Below, in pieces: positions 49,578 to 58,303 of a stretch of DNA of 64,000 bases; the stretch's first letter is position 1; each line of letters opens with the position of its first letter. A model generated the notes under the pieces. It saw only the letters and a program-made list of their open reading frames with translations. It made no database searches and was not told where the DNA came from. The translations under genes and the position numbers were made by a program. This DNA is from Labilithrix sp. (lineage in GTDB: Bacteria; Myxococcota; Polyangia; Polyangiales; Polyangiaceae). The stretch lies in contig JAQBQL010000125.1 of assembly GCA_028287035.1 (NCBI GenBank), positions 27,045 through 91,044 of the forward strand, given 5' to 3'.

Positions 49578-49593
49578 ATACCCCCGCGGGGGT
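49578..49593. promoter_or_regulatory. Perfect 16-bp palindrome, CsoR/RcnR-like operator candidate
   Basis: TACCCCCGCGGGGGTA, between the divergent aldo/keto reductase and the receiver operon (starts at 49476 and 49737). The TACCC...GGGTA form resembles operators of the copper-sensing CsoR family. No csoR gene is in the window. The rest of the 260-nt gap has no gene. Confidence 0.4.
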
Positions 49594-49736
49594 ACCCGGA
49601 GCACCTCGGCGGCCGTCGCGGTGTAGGCCCATGAATGGCCGCGGACCCCGCCCTCGACACACGGGCGCATCGTCCCTGGGGACGACACGCGGCGGCGGAA
49701 AACCGCTGTTAGTGTCGGATCGTGGAGAACGGCTGA

Positions 49737-50573
49737 GTGAACGCGGCACGCAGAGTCATCGTGATCGACGAGGACGTCGCTCGTCGTCGTGAGCTCATGC
49801 AGCAGCTCGAGGACGAGGGCTTCTCGTGCCTCGGCTTCGCCGACGCCAACGAGCTCGAGGGCCCGCTCAGCCAGGCCACGCAGACCGTCGTCGTCCGCGA
49901 CGTCTCGCTCCCGCGCAGCTGGACGGACGTGGCGGAGGAGCAGCTCGTGCTCCGTGCGATCGTCGGCGAGCGCTGCCCCATCGTCCTCTACGGCGATCGC
50001 GGCGGCATCGAGATCTCGGAGCTCGAGGGATCTGCGTCGCGACCCGCGCTGCACATCCCGAGCGACGCCCGCGCGCGCAAGCTCACGTCGCTGCTGAAGC
50101 GCCTGATGCCGGTCGTGCCGCTCCGGCCGACGAGCCCGCCTTCGCGTCCGGACTTCTCGGTGGTGACCGCGTCGAACCGGATCCTGCTCATCGACGACAG
50201 CGAGATCACGCTCGAGATCATGCAGGAGCACCTCGCGCGATCCGGCTTCGACGTGCGCATCGCGGTGTCCCTCGGCGAGGTCCGCTCGCTCGTCGCCAAC
50301 TGGGCTCCCAACATCATCGTCGCCGACGTCGTTCGTCCCGACATCCCCGGCAACCAGCTGTGTGCGCGTCTCAAGGCGACGGTCTGTCGCTCCGACGTGC
50401 TCGTCGTTCTGTGCTCGAGCCTTCCCGACCGGCAGCTCAGCGAGCTGGCGCGTGCGGCGCGGGCGGATGGCTACGTGTCGAAGGCCTATGGCCTCGAGGA
50501 GCTCGTCGATCGAATGCTCGTCCTCAGTCGCAAGCTACTCGGTGGAAGCGTCAGCCAGGAGGCGGAGCTTTGA
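49737..50573 (+). CDS. Dual receiver-domain protein
   Basis: 278 aa from a GTG at 49737, after GGAGAACGGCT. Receiver 1 (1-125) is worn: RVIVIDEDVARRRELMQQL and D55 in VVVRDVSLPRS are kept, but the Lys motif is absent. Receiver 2 (146-270) has RILLIDDSEITLEIM, D197 in IIVADVVRPD and the Lys in YVSKAYG. No output domain. First gene of a nine-gene run on the plus strand; its stop overlaps the TTG of the PilZ-receiver gene. May act as a phosphate sink or shuttle between the kinase and Hpt. Confidence 0.9.
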   Translation: MNAARRVIVIDEDVARRRELMQQLEDEGFSCLGFADANELEGPLSQATQTVVVRDVSLPRSWTDVAEEQLVLRAIVGERCPIVLYGDRGGIEISELEGSASRPALHIPSDARARKLTSLLKRLMPVVPLRPTSPPSRPDFSVVTASNRILLIDDSEITLEIMQEHLARSGFDVRIAVSLGEVRSLVANWAPNIIVADVVRPDIPGNQLCARLKATVCRSDVLVVLCSSLPDRQLSELARAARADGYVSKAYGLEELVDRMLVLSRKLLGGSVSQEAEL

Positions 50574-51334
50574 ACGCTCCGGATTCGGGGAACGCCGCGC
50601 GCAGCGCCATCCTGCGCGCCGAGCTCTTTCGCACCGGCGCCACCGAGGTCACGTGCGCGCTCGAGATGACCGGCCGCTCGATCTTCGTCGTCACCGACGA
50701 GCTGCCGCCGATCGGCGAGACGGTGCCGATGCGGCTCTCGTTCCCGAACGCCGTCGAGCCCATCGACGTGCTCGGAAGGGTCGTGCAGGTGCGCCTCTCG
50801 AGCGGCCCCGGCGCGCCGTCCGGGTTCGTCGCCGCGTTCATCGAGGAGAACGAGGAGGGCCGCCGCGCGCTCGAGCAGCTCGCCGAGCGTCTCACCGGAC
50901 CGCGGTCGTGGCACGGCCCTTCGCGCGAGATCTCGGTGCTCCTCGTCGAGGACAACCGGCTCATTCGCGACATGTTCGCGTATGCCGTGCAGCGCTACTT
51001 CGAGCAGCGCAACGGCACGGTCCGTCTCGGCCAGGCGGTCGATGTCGACGCGGCGTGGTCGATGCTCGCCGCCGAGCCCTACGACCTCGTGATCGTCGAC
51101 TACTTCCTCCCGACCGACCACGGCGCCTCGCTCATCGCCAAGCTGCGCCAGGACGCGCGCTTCGCGAAGACCGCGGTGGTCGCGATCAGCGTGGGAGGCC
51201 ACGACGTGCGGCAGCAGACGTTGAAGGCCGGCGCGGACCTCTTCCTGCACAAGCCGATCGTCCTCAAGGAGCTCTTCTACACCATCGAATTCCTGATGAA
51301 CGACAGCGGAGGGCGCGATGCCGCTCCGGCCTAA
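50570..51334 (+). CDS. PilZ-like domain fused to a receiver
   Basis: 254 aa from a TTG with AGGAGG upstream, overlapping the previous stop (TTGA). Residues 10-108 resemble the PilZ branch common in myxobacteria (TIGR02266-like): RAELFRTGATEVTCALEMTG, VTDELPPIGETVPMRLSFP, GRVVQVRLSS. The RxxxR and DxSxxG c-di-GMP residues are poorly kept, so binding is doubtful. Residues 121-245 are a full receiver (ISVLLVEDNRLIRDMF, D177 in VIVDYFLPTD, FLHKPIVL). Probably an output arm of the relay. The 3' end overlaps the next receiver gene by 17 nt. Confidence 0.9.
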   Translation: MNAPDSGNAARSAILRAELFRTGATEVTCALEMTGRSIFVVTDELPPIGETVPMRLSFPNAVEPIDVLGRVVQVRLSSGPGAPSGFVAAFIEENEEGRRALEQLAERLTGPRSWHGPSREISVLLVEDNRLIRDMFAYAVQRYFEQRNGTVRLGQAVDVDAAWSMLAAEPYDLVIVDYFLPTDHGASLIAKLRQDARFAKTAVVAISVGGHDVRQQTLKAGADLFLHKPIVLKELFYTIEFLMNDSGGRDAAPA

Positions 51335-51707
51335 CGTCCTCATCATCGACGACAGCCCGCTCGTCCTCGAGCTCACGCGATCGGTGCTCGAGGGCGAGGG
51401 CTACGCGGTGACGACCGCCATCGATCTCGACTCGTTCGACGCCGCGCGCCGGCGCGCCGCCCCGGATCTCATCCTGGTCGACGTGCAGATGCCGGAGGCG
51501 TTCGGCGACGACGTCGCCCTCACCCTGCGCGGCGCGTACGGCGAGAAGGCGCCCATCCTGCTCCTGTCGAGCCTCGACGACGCGGAGCTCGAACGCCGCG
51601 CCGCCTATGCGAACGTCAGCGGCTGGGTCTCGAAGAAGGCCGGCTTCGACGCGCTCCTCGCGAAGGTGCGCGAGATCCTCGGTACGCAGCCGGAGGCACC
51701 CCGATGA
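51318..51707 (+). CDS. Single-domain response regulator
   Basis: 129 aa. Receiver with NVLIIDDSPLVLELTRSVLE, phosphoacceptor Asp in LILVDVQMPEAFG, LLLSSLDD and VSKKAG (Lys kept). ATG at 51318, 17 nt inside the previous gene. Its stop overlaps the Hpt gene start. Possibly the direct Hpt partner. Confidence 0.92.
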   Translation: MPLRPNVLIIDDSPLVLELTRSVLEGEGYAVTTAIDLDSFDAARRRAAPDLILVDVQMPEAFGDDVALTLRGAYGEKAPILLLSSLDDAELERRAAYANVSGWVSKKAGFDALLAKVREILGTQPEAPR

Positions 51708-52018
51708 TCGAAGAGATCCGCAGACGCTTTCTCCCACGCTTCGCGGAGCTGGCGCGTGAGCGAATCACGCGCGGCGTGCGCATCGCCCAGCAGTCGCCGC
51801 GGGACCAGGAAGCGTTGCAGCTCGCGCGCGACCTGCACTCGCTCGCCGGCGAGGCGGGGCTCCTCGGGTTCGGCAATCTCATCAAGCTCGCGCGCAGCGC
51901 GGAGGAGGCGGCGACGGCCCTGCACGCCGAACGCTGCCCGGATCGCTCGCGCGCGCTCGCCGACGCGCTCGACGACCTCGGCACCGCGCTCGACGCGATC
52001 GAACGTAGCGAACACTGA
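51704..52018 (+). CDS. Hpt (histidine phosphotransfer) protein
   Basis: 104 aa, a four-helix bundle. The phosphoacceptor is H45 in ARDLHSLAGEAGLLGFGNL, the classic HSLKGxAxxxG-like motif with Ala for Lys. ATG overlaps the receiver stop (ATGA). Hpt proteins move phosphate between hybrid-kinase receivers and final regulators; the three-receiver kinase at 55080 and several receivers in this run are natural partners. Confidence 0.92.
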   Translation: MIEEIRRRFLPRFAELARERITRGVRIAQQSPRDQEALQLARDLHSLAGEAGLLGFGNLIKLARSAEEAATALHAERCPDRSRALADALDDLGTALDAIERSEH

Positions 52019-52055
52019 CCGTCACTCACCCTCGAGCACGAAGAGAGGTTTCACG

Positions 52056-53891
52056 ATGACGAAGCATGCAGGCGTCCCACGTATCGACGGCGCCGCGCCG
52101 CGCGCCCCACGTTCGCTGACCGCCCTCGCGGTGCTCACCATGGTGCTCGCCGGGGGCGCCTGCTCCGGCGAGCACCTCGGCGAGGCGGACGCGGAGGACG
52201 CCGAGGTCGCGACCTCGGAGCAGGCGCTCGGCCTCCAGGCTCCGGATTGCGACCGCGATCGCGACACTGCCGTCGCGCTCGCCCTCGAGATCGCGAACGG
52301 CGCAGGCGTCCCGCTGAAGGTGAAGAAGGGGCAGCGCTTCTTCCTGAACCAGCTCGACGTGCGGACCGCGATCAGCACCACGGTCGACGAGGGCGTCGCC
52401 GGCCTCGACCACACGAGCGACTTCGCCGGCGTCCCCTGGCAAGGCGTGAAGAAGGTGGACGAGGCGTTCGTCGGGCTCGCGAATGCCGACGGCACGTTCG
52501 AGCGCCGCCGCTTCTTCCGCGGCGCCCACTGGATGGAGAACCCCAGCGTGTTCGCCATCACGCAGCTCGACGCGAGCGGGCACCCGACGGCGCTCCCGGT
52601 CGTCGTTAATGCGGGCAGCGACGATCGCCGGCGCAACGGCGACGCGTTCTTCGCACGGCGGTTCCGCGCCATCCAGTATGCCAAGGACTGCGTCTCCAAG
52701 CAGAGCTGCGCGGGCGCCAGGAACTTCGAAGAAGAGGCGCTCGTCGAGCTCCGCTACGCGATGAGCGAGGATCGCACGTTCCGTATCGCCGACCGGACGG
52801 CCTCGATCGCGGTGTGGTGGTCGATGCGCCCGGCCGCGCCCTGGAACATCCCGGTCACGCAGGTCGCCGATCCGCCGTATGCCTACGGCTTCTCCATCGA
52901 CACCGTGGCGCTCACGCCGCCCCGCGCCGACGGCACCTACGCGCCGGGCACCGACATCACGTTCCAGCTCACGCTGAAGGACGGCAAGGGCAACCGTCTC
53001 CACCCGGTCGGCTCGATGCCGTCGTACAACGAGGTGGAGTTCGGCGCGAACCCGGCCGGTATCCAGTATTACCGCGCTTTCTTCGATCCGACGACGACGT
53101 ACTACCGCCGCAAGCACGAGGAGCGGAACTTCATCAGCCAGATCATCGGCCCGATGCAGGACGTCCAGCCGATCCGGTCGATCGTCGAGCTCGATTCGTT
53201 CCTCGACCCGAGCATCGACGTGCAGGACATCGGCACTCCCGCGCGCGACGGCGTCTTCGCGCAGATGCGTCTCTTTCCGACCGGCGTCGACCTCTTCGGC
53301 GGAGCCTTCGACCCGACGCACGCGGGCTGGGCGAAGCCGGTGCCGGACACCTGGGTCTACAGCCTCCCCGCGGACGCGAGGCCCGGCACGTACACGATCA
53401 CGACGAAGGCGCGCCGCGTGTACCTCGGCGAGGACATCCCGTTCACGCGCAGCATCGAGATCCAGGTCGGCACGAAGCAGCACACCGAGGCGACGCTCAC
53501 CACGGGCCCGTGCAACACCTGCCACTCCGGCGGCGGCGCCCTCTCCAAGGTGCTCCACGCCAACGACAACCGCGCGGCGTGCGCCGGGTGCCATGCGCCG
53601 CTCGGCTTCGAGCTCGAAGGCCCCATCTACGTGCGCACGCACTTCATCCACTCGCGCTCCGACCGCTTCGATGCGCCGCTCGCCCAGTGCAACAAGTGCC
53701 ACCTGAACAACGCCGGCATCCAGCGCACGAGCAAGTCGGCCTGCCTGTCCTGCCACAAGAGCTATCCGGACGATCACGTCGCCACGTACGGCCCCATCAC
53801 GGACATGTACGTGGGCGGCGGGCGCGAGTCCTTCGACAAGTGCAGCACGTCCTGTCACACGACCCACCCCGGCAGCGGCCTCACGCCCTGA
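52056..53891 (+). CDS. Penta-heme c-type cytochrome lipoprotein
   Basis: 611 aa. ATG at 52056 after GAGAGG. Lipobox AGGAC (C36). Residues about 60-470 are beta-rich and not assigned. The C-terminal 130 residues hold four CxxCH heme motifs (CNTCH 486, CAGCH 509, CNKCH 545, CLSCH 563) and one CxxxCH (CSTSCH 596), plus many His for distal ligands, as in OmcA/MtrC-like or decaheme-family modules. It would be in the periplasm or on the outer membrane. It lies inside a signalling operon, 37 nt after Hpt and 28 nt before FIST; it may pass a redox signal to that system (inference). Confidence 0.92.
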   Translation: MTKHAGVPRIDGAAPRAPRSLTALAVLTMVLAGGACSGEHLGEADAEDAEVATSEQALGLQAPDCDRDRDTAVALALEIANGAGVPLKVKKGQRFFLNQLDVRTAISTTVDEGVAGLDHTSDFAGVPWQGVKKVDEAFVGLANADGTFERRRFFRGAHWMENPSVFAITQLDASGHPTALPVVVNAGSDDRRRNGDAFFARRFRAIQYAKDCVSKQSCAGARNFEEEALVELRYAMSEDRTFRIADRTASIAVWWSMRPAAPWNIPVTQVADPPYAYGFSIDTVALTPPRADGTYAPGTDITFQLTLKDGKGNRLHPVGSMPSYNEVEFGANPAGIQYYRAFFDPTTTYYRRKHEERNFISQIIGPMQDVQPIRSIVELDSFLDPSIDVQDIGTPARDGVFAQMRLFPTGVDLFGGAFDPTHAGWAKPVPDTWVYSLPADARPGTYTITTKARRVYLGEDIPFTRSIEIQVGTKQHTEATLTTGPCNTCHSGGGALSKVLHANDNRAACAGCHAPLGFELEGPIYVRTHFIHSRSDRFDAPLAQCNKCHLNNAGIQRTSKSACLSCHKSYPDDHVATYGPITDMYVGGGRESFDKCSTSCHTTHPGSGLTP

Positions 53892-53919
53892 ACCTGCCCG
53901 CTCACGAGGAACGAAGAGC

Positions 53920-55077
53920 ATGCCCAGCATCGATCTCACCCCCGCTCGCAGCAAGGCCTCGGACCCCGAGGCCATCGCCGAGGACCTGTGCCGGCAGTTC
54001 GGCTCGGTCGTCCCGAAGCTCGTCACGATGTACGCGCCACGTGAGCTCGATCACCTGGCGCTGAACCGAGCGATGCGCGAGCGCCTGCCGAAGACGACGC
54101 GCCTGTTCGGTGCGTCGTCGGCCGGCCAGATCGACCAGGGAGGCATCCATCGCGGCGTCGTGGTCGCCGGAGCGCTCTCCGGTGATCTCGACGTCGGCAT
54201 CGGCCTCGGCACCGGGCTCAGCATCGACGCCGTCGCCGCCGGCAACACCGCCACCGTGAAGGCGTGCAGCCAGCTCGGGGTGCGTCCCTCGGACCTCGGC
54301 AAGAAGCACGTCGGTCTCGTGATGGACGACGGCTTCCGGTACAAGAAAGAGGAATTCCTCATCGGCATGCTCGAGCCGAACCCGGCCCTCGTGCTGGTCG
54401 GCGGCGGCGCCGGTGACGCGGAGCTCGATCCGGCCAAGCAGTCGGCGCTCCTCCACGTCGACGGCGAGGTGGTCTCCGACGCAGTCGCCATCGTCCTCTT
54501 CCAGACCGAGGCGCGCTGGGCGGCGATGCGCTCGCACTGGTACGTGCCGACCGGCCGCACGCTCACCATCACGAAGGTCGACGGGACGTGCACGCGCGCC
54601 CTCGAGATCGACGGACAGCCCGCGGCCAAGCGCTATGCCGACCTCATCGGCGTCGGCGTCGACGACCTCGAGTTCGGCAAGCCGAACGGCTTCGCGACCT
54701 CGCCGACCGCGCTGCTCGTCGGACGCGAGTACTTCCTGCGCGCGCCGTGGAAGCCGCTCCCGGACGGGTCGGTGCTCTTTGCCAATCTCGTCGAGGAAGG
54801 GACGGAGCTCGAGATCATGCGCATCAGCGACATGGCACGCGCGACGGCCAACTTCTTCCAGGAGGAGATGGCGCTCCGCGTCGGCAAGCCCACCGCGAGC
54901 ATCCTGTTCCACTGCTCGGGACGTCAGTGGTTCGCCGACGCGACCGGGAAGGCCGCGGAGCTGTCGGCGGCATTCCAGACCGCGCCGCCCTCGGTCGGTC
55001 TGAATTGTCAGTTCGAGCTGTATTGCGGATTCCACATCAACACGACCCTGACGGCGCTCGTCTTCGGAAAGTCCTGA
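53920..55077 (+). CDS. FIST-domain sensor protein (NosP-like)
   Basis: 385 aa, FIST_N plus FIST_C. FIST_N: LNRAMRERLPKTTRLFGASS, AGQIDQGGIHRGVVVAGALS; FIST_C: RYADLIGVGVDDLEFGKPNG, DGSVLFANLVEEGTELEIMR, SILFHCSGRQWF. No signal, so cytoplasmic. FIST proteins sense small ligands. In Pseudomonas, NosP (FIST) binds heme and NO and controls the co-encoded kinase NahK. Here a PAS hybrid kinase begins 2 nt after the stop, the same arrangement. Whether this protein binds heme cannot be read from the sequence. Confidence 0.92.
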   Translation: MPSIDLTPARSKASDPEAIAEDLCRQFGSVVPKLVTMYAPRELDHLALNRAMRERLPKTTRLFGASSAGQIDQGGIHRGVVVAGALSGDLDVGIGLGTGLSIDAVAAGNTATVKACSQLGVRPSDLGKKHVGLVMDDGFRYKKEEFLIGMLEPNPALVLVGGGAGDAELDPAKQSALLHVDGEVVSDAVAIVLFQTEARWAAMRSHWYVPTGRTLTITKVDGTCTRALEIDGQPAAKRYADLIGVGVDDLEFGKPNGFATSPTALLVGREYFLRAPWKPLPDGSVLFANLVEEGTELEIMRISDMARATANFFQEEMALRVGKPTASILFHCSGRQWFADATGKAAELSAAFQTAPPSVGLNCQFELYCGFHINTTLTALVFGKS

Positions 55078-55079
55078 GC

Positions 55080-57896
55080 ATGAGCGAGTCGACTGCCAGC
55101 GAGGGCGAGCGCGCCTTCCACCTCGTGATCTGCCTGCCCGCGGAGACGGCGGCGCGGCTCTCCTCGGTGCTCACCGCGAAGAATCATCGGAACGAGACGC
55201 TCACGGTCACCGACCCCTCGCAGCTCGCCGCGGCGCTCTCCGGCGACGTCGACCTCGTCGTGTGCGGCGCGACGCTCCCCGGTCTCGGGCCGGTCGACAC
55301 TGCGCGGGCCATCACGGCGAGCGGCCGCGCCGTCGAGCTGGTCGTGTACCTGGACGAGCGGTCCGACGCGGCCCTCGAGACTGCGGTGGAGGCGGGCGCG
55401 GTCGACGTCCTCGACGCCGCCGATCTCGCGCGCTGGCCGCTGCTCGTCAGCCGCGAGGTGTCGCGCCGGCGGGCCCGTGATTCGCGCGTCATCCACGCCG
55501 AGCTCTACGAGAAGATCATCGACGCGATTCCCTTCATCCTCTTTGCCAAGGATGCCGAGCACCGGCGCCTCGTCGTCGCCAATCAGACCTTCGCCACCAC
55601 GTTCAAGGTGACGAAGGAATGGCTGATGGGAAAGCTCGATCACGACTACTTCCCGAAGGAGCAGGCCGACTCGTTCATCGCGATCGATACCGAGATCCTC
55701 GAGACGAAGCAGATGAAGACCTTCGAGGAGGTCGTCCGCGTCGGCACCGAGGACTTCATCTACCGGACGCGGAAGCTCCCGCTGCTCGACGACCGCGGCG
55801 AGGCCCGTTACGTGCTCGGCATCACCGAGGACGTGACGCCGATCCGTCGGGCCGAGGAGGAGCTGAAGCGATCGCGCGAGCTCTCCGCGAAGACGCTCGC
55901 CTCGTACCAGCGGCGCGCGCTCCAGATGGAGATCATCCGCCAGCAGAACGAGGACCTCGATCGCCTCGCCGCCGAGCTCGGTCGGGCCAAGCGCGTCGAG
56001 GAGGAGCGCGCGCGCGAGCTCGAGGCCGCGGCCCGGCTGAAGAGCGAGTTTCTCGCCAACTTCTCGCACGAGATCCGGACGCCGCTGAACGCGATCCTCG
56101 GCTATTGCGATCTGGTCGTTCGCGAGGAGGGCCAGCGGCTCACCCCGCACGGCCGCCGCGACCTCGGGGTCATCAAGCAGAACGCGAAGACGCTGCTCGC
56201 GCTCATCAACGACATCCTCGATCTGTCCAAGATGGAGGCCGGTCACGCCGACATCGTGCGCGAGCGCGTGAACGTGCAGGCCCTCGTCGAGGAGTGCTGC
56301 TCCGCGGTGCGCGAGACGCTCCGCAACAAGGACGTGAAGCTCGTGAGCGAGGTGGCCCACGACGCGCGCGAGGCGTTCACCGACTCGCTGAAGCTCCGTC
56401 AGATCCTGCTGAACCTGCTGTCCAACGCCTCGAAGTTCACGGACACGGGCGAGATCGTCGCGACGCTCTCGGCGGAGGGCGAGACGCTCGTGGCGCGCAT
56501 CGAGGACACGGGGTCGGGCATCCCCGCCGACCAGCTGCCGTTCATCTTCGAGAAGTTCCGGCAGGTCGACGGCTCGCCGAGCCGGCGCGTCGGCGGGACC
56601 GGGCTCGGCCTCGCGATCGTGCGCGAGGTGGCGCAGGTCCTCTCCGGCACCGTGAACGTGACGAGCACCCTCGGGCGCGGCTCCACGTTCGAGGTGCGGT
56701 TGCCCGGTGCGCTGGGCGGTCCTGCGCTGGCGCCGGTAAAGCAAGCGGCGGCGCCCAAGGAGGGGTCGACCACGCCCGCGCCGCTCTCGACGGTGCTCAT
56801 CATCGACGACGACCCGATGGTGCACCAGCTGCTCCGGGGACGGATGCAACAGGACGGCTTCGAGGTCCTCTCGGCGAGCGACGGCGTCGAGGGGCTCACG
56901 CTGGCCCGCGAGCACCGGCCCACCGTCATCCTCCTCGATCTCCACCTCCCGAAGCTCGACGGATGGGGTGTCCTCGCGCGCCTGAAGAGCGAGCCGCAGC
57001 TCGCGGTCATCCCGGTCATCATCGTGTCCGTCGAGGAGGAGCGCGCGCGCGGCTTCTCGTTCGGGGCGTGCGACTACCTCATCAAGCCCGTCGAGGCCGA
57101 CCAGCTCATCAACGTCGTCCGTCGGTCGATCCGGCCGGGCACGGGAGAGGTGCTCATCATCGACGACGACGCGCACACGCGCGAGCTCGTCACCCGCAGC
57201 CTGCGCAAGGTCGGCTTCACGACGATCGAGGCCGCGAATGGCGAGGAAGGGCTCCTCCACGCGCGGAGCACGTCACCGTCGATGGTGATCCTCGACCTGC
57301 TCATGCCCGGCATGGATGGCTTCGAGGTGCTGCGCACGTTGCGGGCGGAGGGAAGCACGGTTCCCATCCTCGTTCTCACCGGCAAGAACCTGGACGCCAC
57401 CGAGCGCGCCGTCCTCGAGAGCGGGCTCGCGCGGGTCATCACGAAGAACGGCGTCGGTATCGACCAGGTCGTGGGGCAGGCGATGGAGCTCGTCAGCGCG
57501 CGGCGCGTGGTCGAGCAGGTGTCGTTGCCGCGGATCCTCTACGTCGAGGACACCGAGCAGAACCTCGACCTCGTACGGCGTTACGTCGCGGGCACGTTCG
57601 TGCTCCTCGAGGCCGGCGACGGCGAGGAAGGCCTCGAACGCGCCGCGCGCGAGATGCCGGACCTCATCCTGATGGACCTGTCGCTGCCCCGCCTCAACGG
57701 CTGGGACGCGACGCGCCGCCTCAAGGCGGACCCCGCGCTGCGGCACATCCCGGTCATCGCGGTCAGCGCGCACGCCGGCACCGAGGAGCGTGCGCGGGCG
57801 AAGGACGCAGGCTGCATCGACTACGTCACGAAGCCCATCGATCGTGACGAGCTGATCGGGATCATTCGCAAGTTCCTGGGCGCGCGGCATCCGTGA
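55080..57896 (+). CDS. PAS hybrid histidine kinase with three C-terminal receivers (NahK-like partner of FIST)
   Basis: 938 aa, ATG at 55080. Residues 10-128 form a receiver-like fold without phospho-Asp (VVCGATLPGLG): a pseudo-receiver. PAS about 145-255 (IIDAIPFILFAKDAEHRRLV). Coiled coil 255-320. HisKA with H330 (FLANFSHEIRTPLNAILGY). HATPase_c about 433-542 (ILLNLLSNASKFTDTG, DTGSGIP, GGTGLGLAIVREVA). Three receivers: D620, D739 and D866 (VILLDLHLPKLDG, VILDLLMPGMDG, LILMDLSLPRLNG). Soluble. Three receivers give intramolecular relay steps ending at the Hpt. Its stop overlaps the next receiver gene start (GTGA). Confidence 0.95.
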   Translation: MSESTASEGERAFHLVICLPAETAARLSSVLTAKNHRNETLTVTDPSQLAAALSGDVDLVVCGATLPGLGPVDTARAITASGRAVELVVYLDERSDAALETAVEAGAVDVLDAADLARWPLLVSREVSRRRARDSRVIHAELYEKIIDAIPFILFAKDAEHRRLVVANQTFATTFKVTKEWLMGKLDHDYFPKEQADSFIAIDTEILETKQMKTFEEVVRVGTEDFIYRTRKLPLLDDRGEARYVLGITEDVTPIRRAEEELKRSRELSAKTLASYQRRALQMEIIRQQNEDLDRLAAELGRAKRVEEERARELEAAARLKSEFLANFSHEIRTPLNAILGYCDLVVREEGQRLTPHGRRDLGVIKQNAKTLLALINDILDLSKMEAGHADIVRERVNVQALVEECCSAVRETLRNKDVKLVSEVAHDAREAFTDSLKLRQILLNLLSNASKFTDTGEIVATLSAEGETLVARIEDTGSGIPADQLPFIFEKFRQVDGSPSRRVGGTGLGLAIVREVAQVLSGTVNVTSTLGRGSTFEVRLPGALGGPALAPVKQAAAPKEGSTTPAPLSTVLIIDDDPMVHQLLRGRMQQDGFEVLSASDGVEGLTLAREHRPTVILLDLHLPKLDGWGVLARLKSEPQLAVIPVIIVSVEEERARGFSFGACDYLIKPVEADQLINVVRRSIRPGTGEVLIIDDDAHTRELVTRSLRKVGFTTIEAANGEEGLLHARSTSPSMVILDLLMPGMDGFEVLRTLRAEGSTVPILVLTGKNLDATERAVLESGLARVITKNGVGIDQVVGQAMELVSARRVVEQVSLPRILYVEDTEQNLDLVRRYVAGTFVLLEAGDGEEGLERAAREMPDLILMDLSLPRLNGWDATRRLKADPALRHIPVIAVSAHAGTEERARAKDAGCIDYVTKPIDRDELIGIIRKFLGARHP

Positions 57897-58303
57897 CGGC
57901 TCCCCGCATGCCTCTCCGCATCCTCGTGCTCGACGACGACGAGCTGCAGATCGAGCTCGTCCAGCGGTTCTTCGCCTACGAGGGATTCTCGGTGCAGGTG
58001 TCGCGCGGAGCGTCGGAGCTCCCGGGCGAGGTCGGTGCGTTCGCGCCCCACTTCGTCCTGCTCGACGTGAACATTCCGGGGCTCGGGCGCGCTGCGCTGA
58101 CCGACGTGGTCGGCTCGGTGCGCGTGCCGGGAGCGCACGCCCAGGTGCTCCTCTTCTCCGCGGAGGACGAGACCAGGCTGCGGGCGCTCGCCGTCACCAC
58201 GAAGGCGGACGGGTACCTCTCGAAGGGCACGAGCCTGCCGGTTCTCGCCGCGAAGCTTCGCTCCCTCGCGGGCCGGCCCGCGCATGGCGGGGGCTCCGCG
58301 TGA
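57893..58303 (+). CDS. Single-domain response regulator
   Basis: 136 aa from a GTG overlapping the kinase stop; an ATG at 57908 is an alternative. Receiver: RILVLDDDELQIELVQRFF, Asp in FVLLDVNIPGLG, and YLSKGT with Lys kept. Its stop overlaps the start of the LuxR-type gene (GTGA). Confidence 0.92.
   Translation: MTAPRMPLRILVLDDDELQIELVQRFFAYEGFSVQVSRGASELPGEVGAFAPHFVLLDVNIPGLGRAALTDVVGSVRVPGAHAQVLLFSAEDETRLRALAVTTKADGYLSKGTSLPVLAAKLRSLAGRPAHGGGSA

Noticed and set aside
49578..49593. Palindrome as a rho-independent terminator
   Set aside because: No U tract, and it lies between divergent genes. A regulatory site fits better.
50570..51334. Functional c-di-GMP-binding PilZ domain
   Set aside because: The RxxxR and DxSxxG residues are poorly kept, so I call the fold but not the ligand binding.
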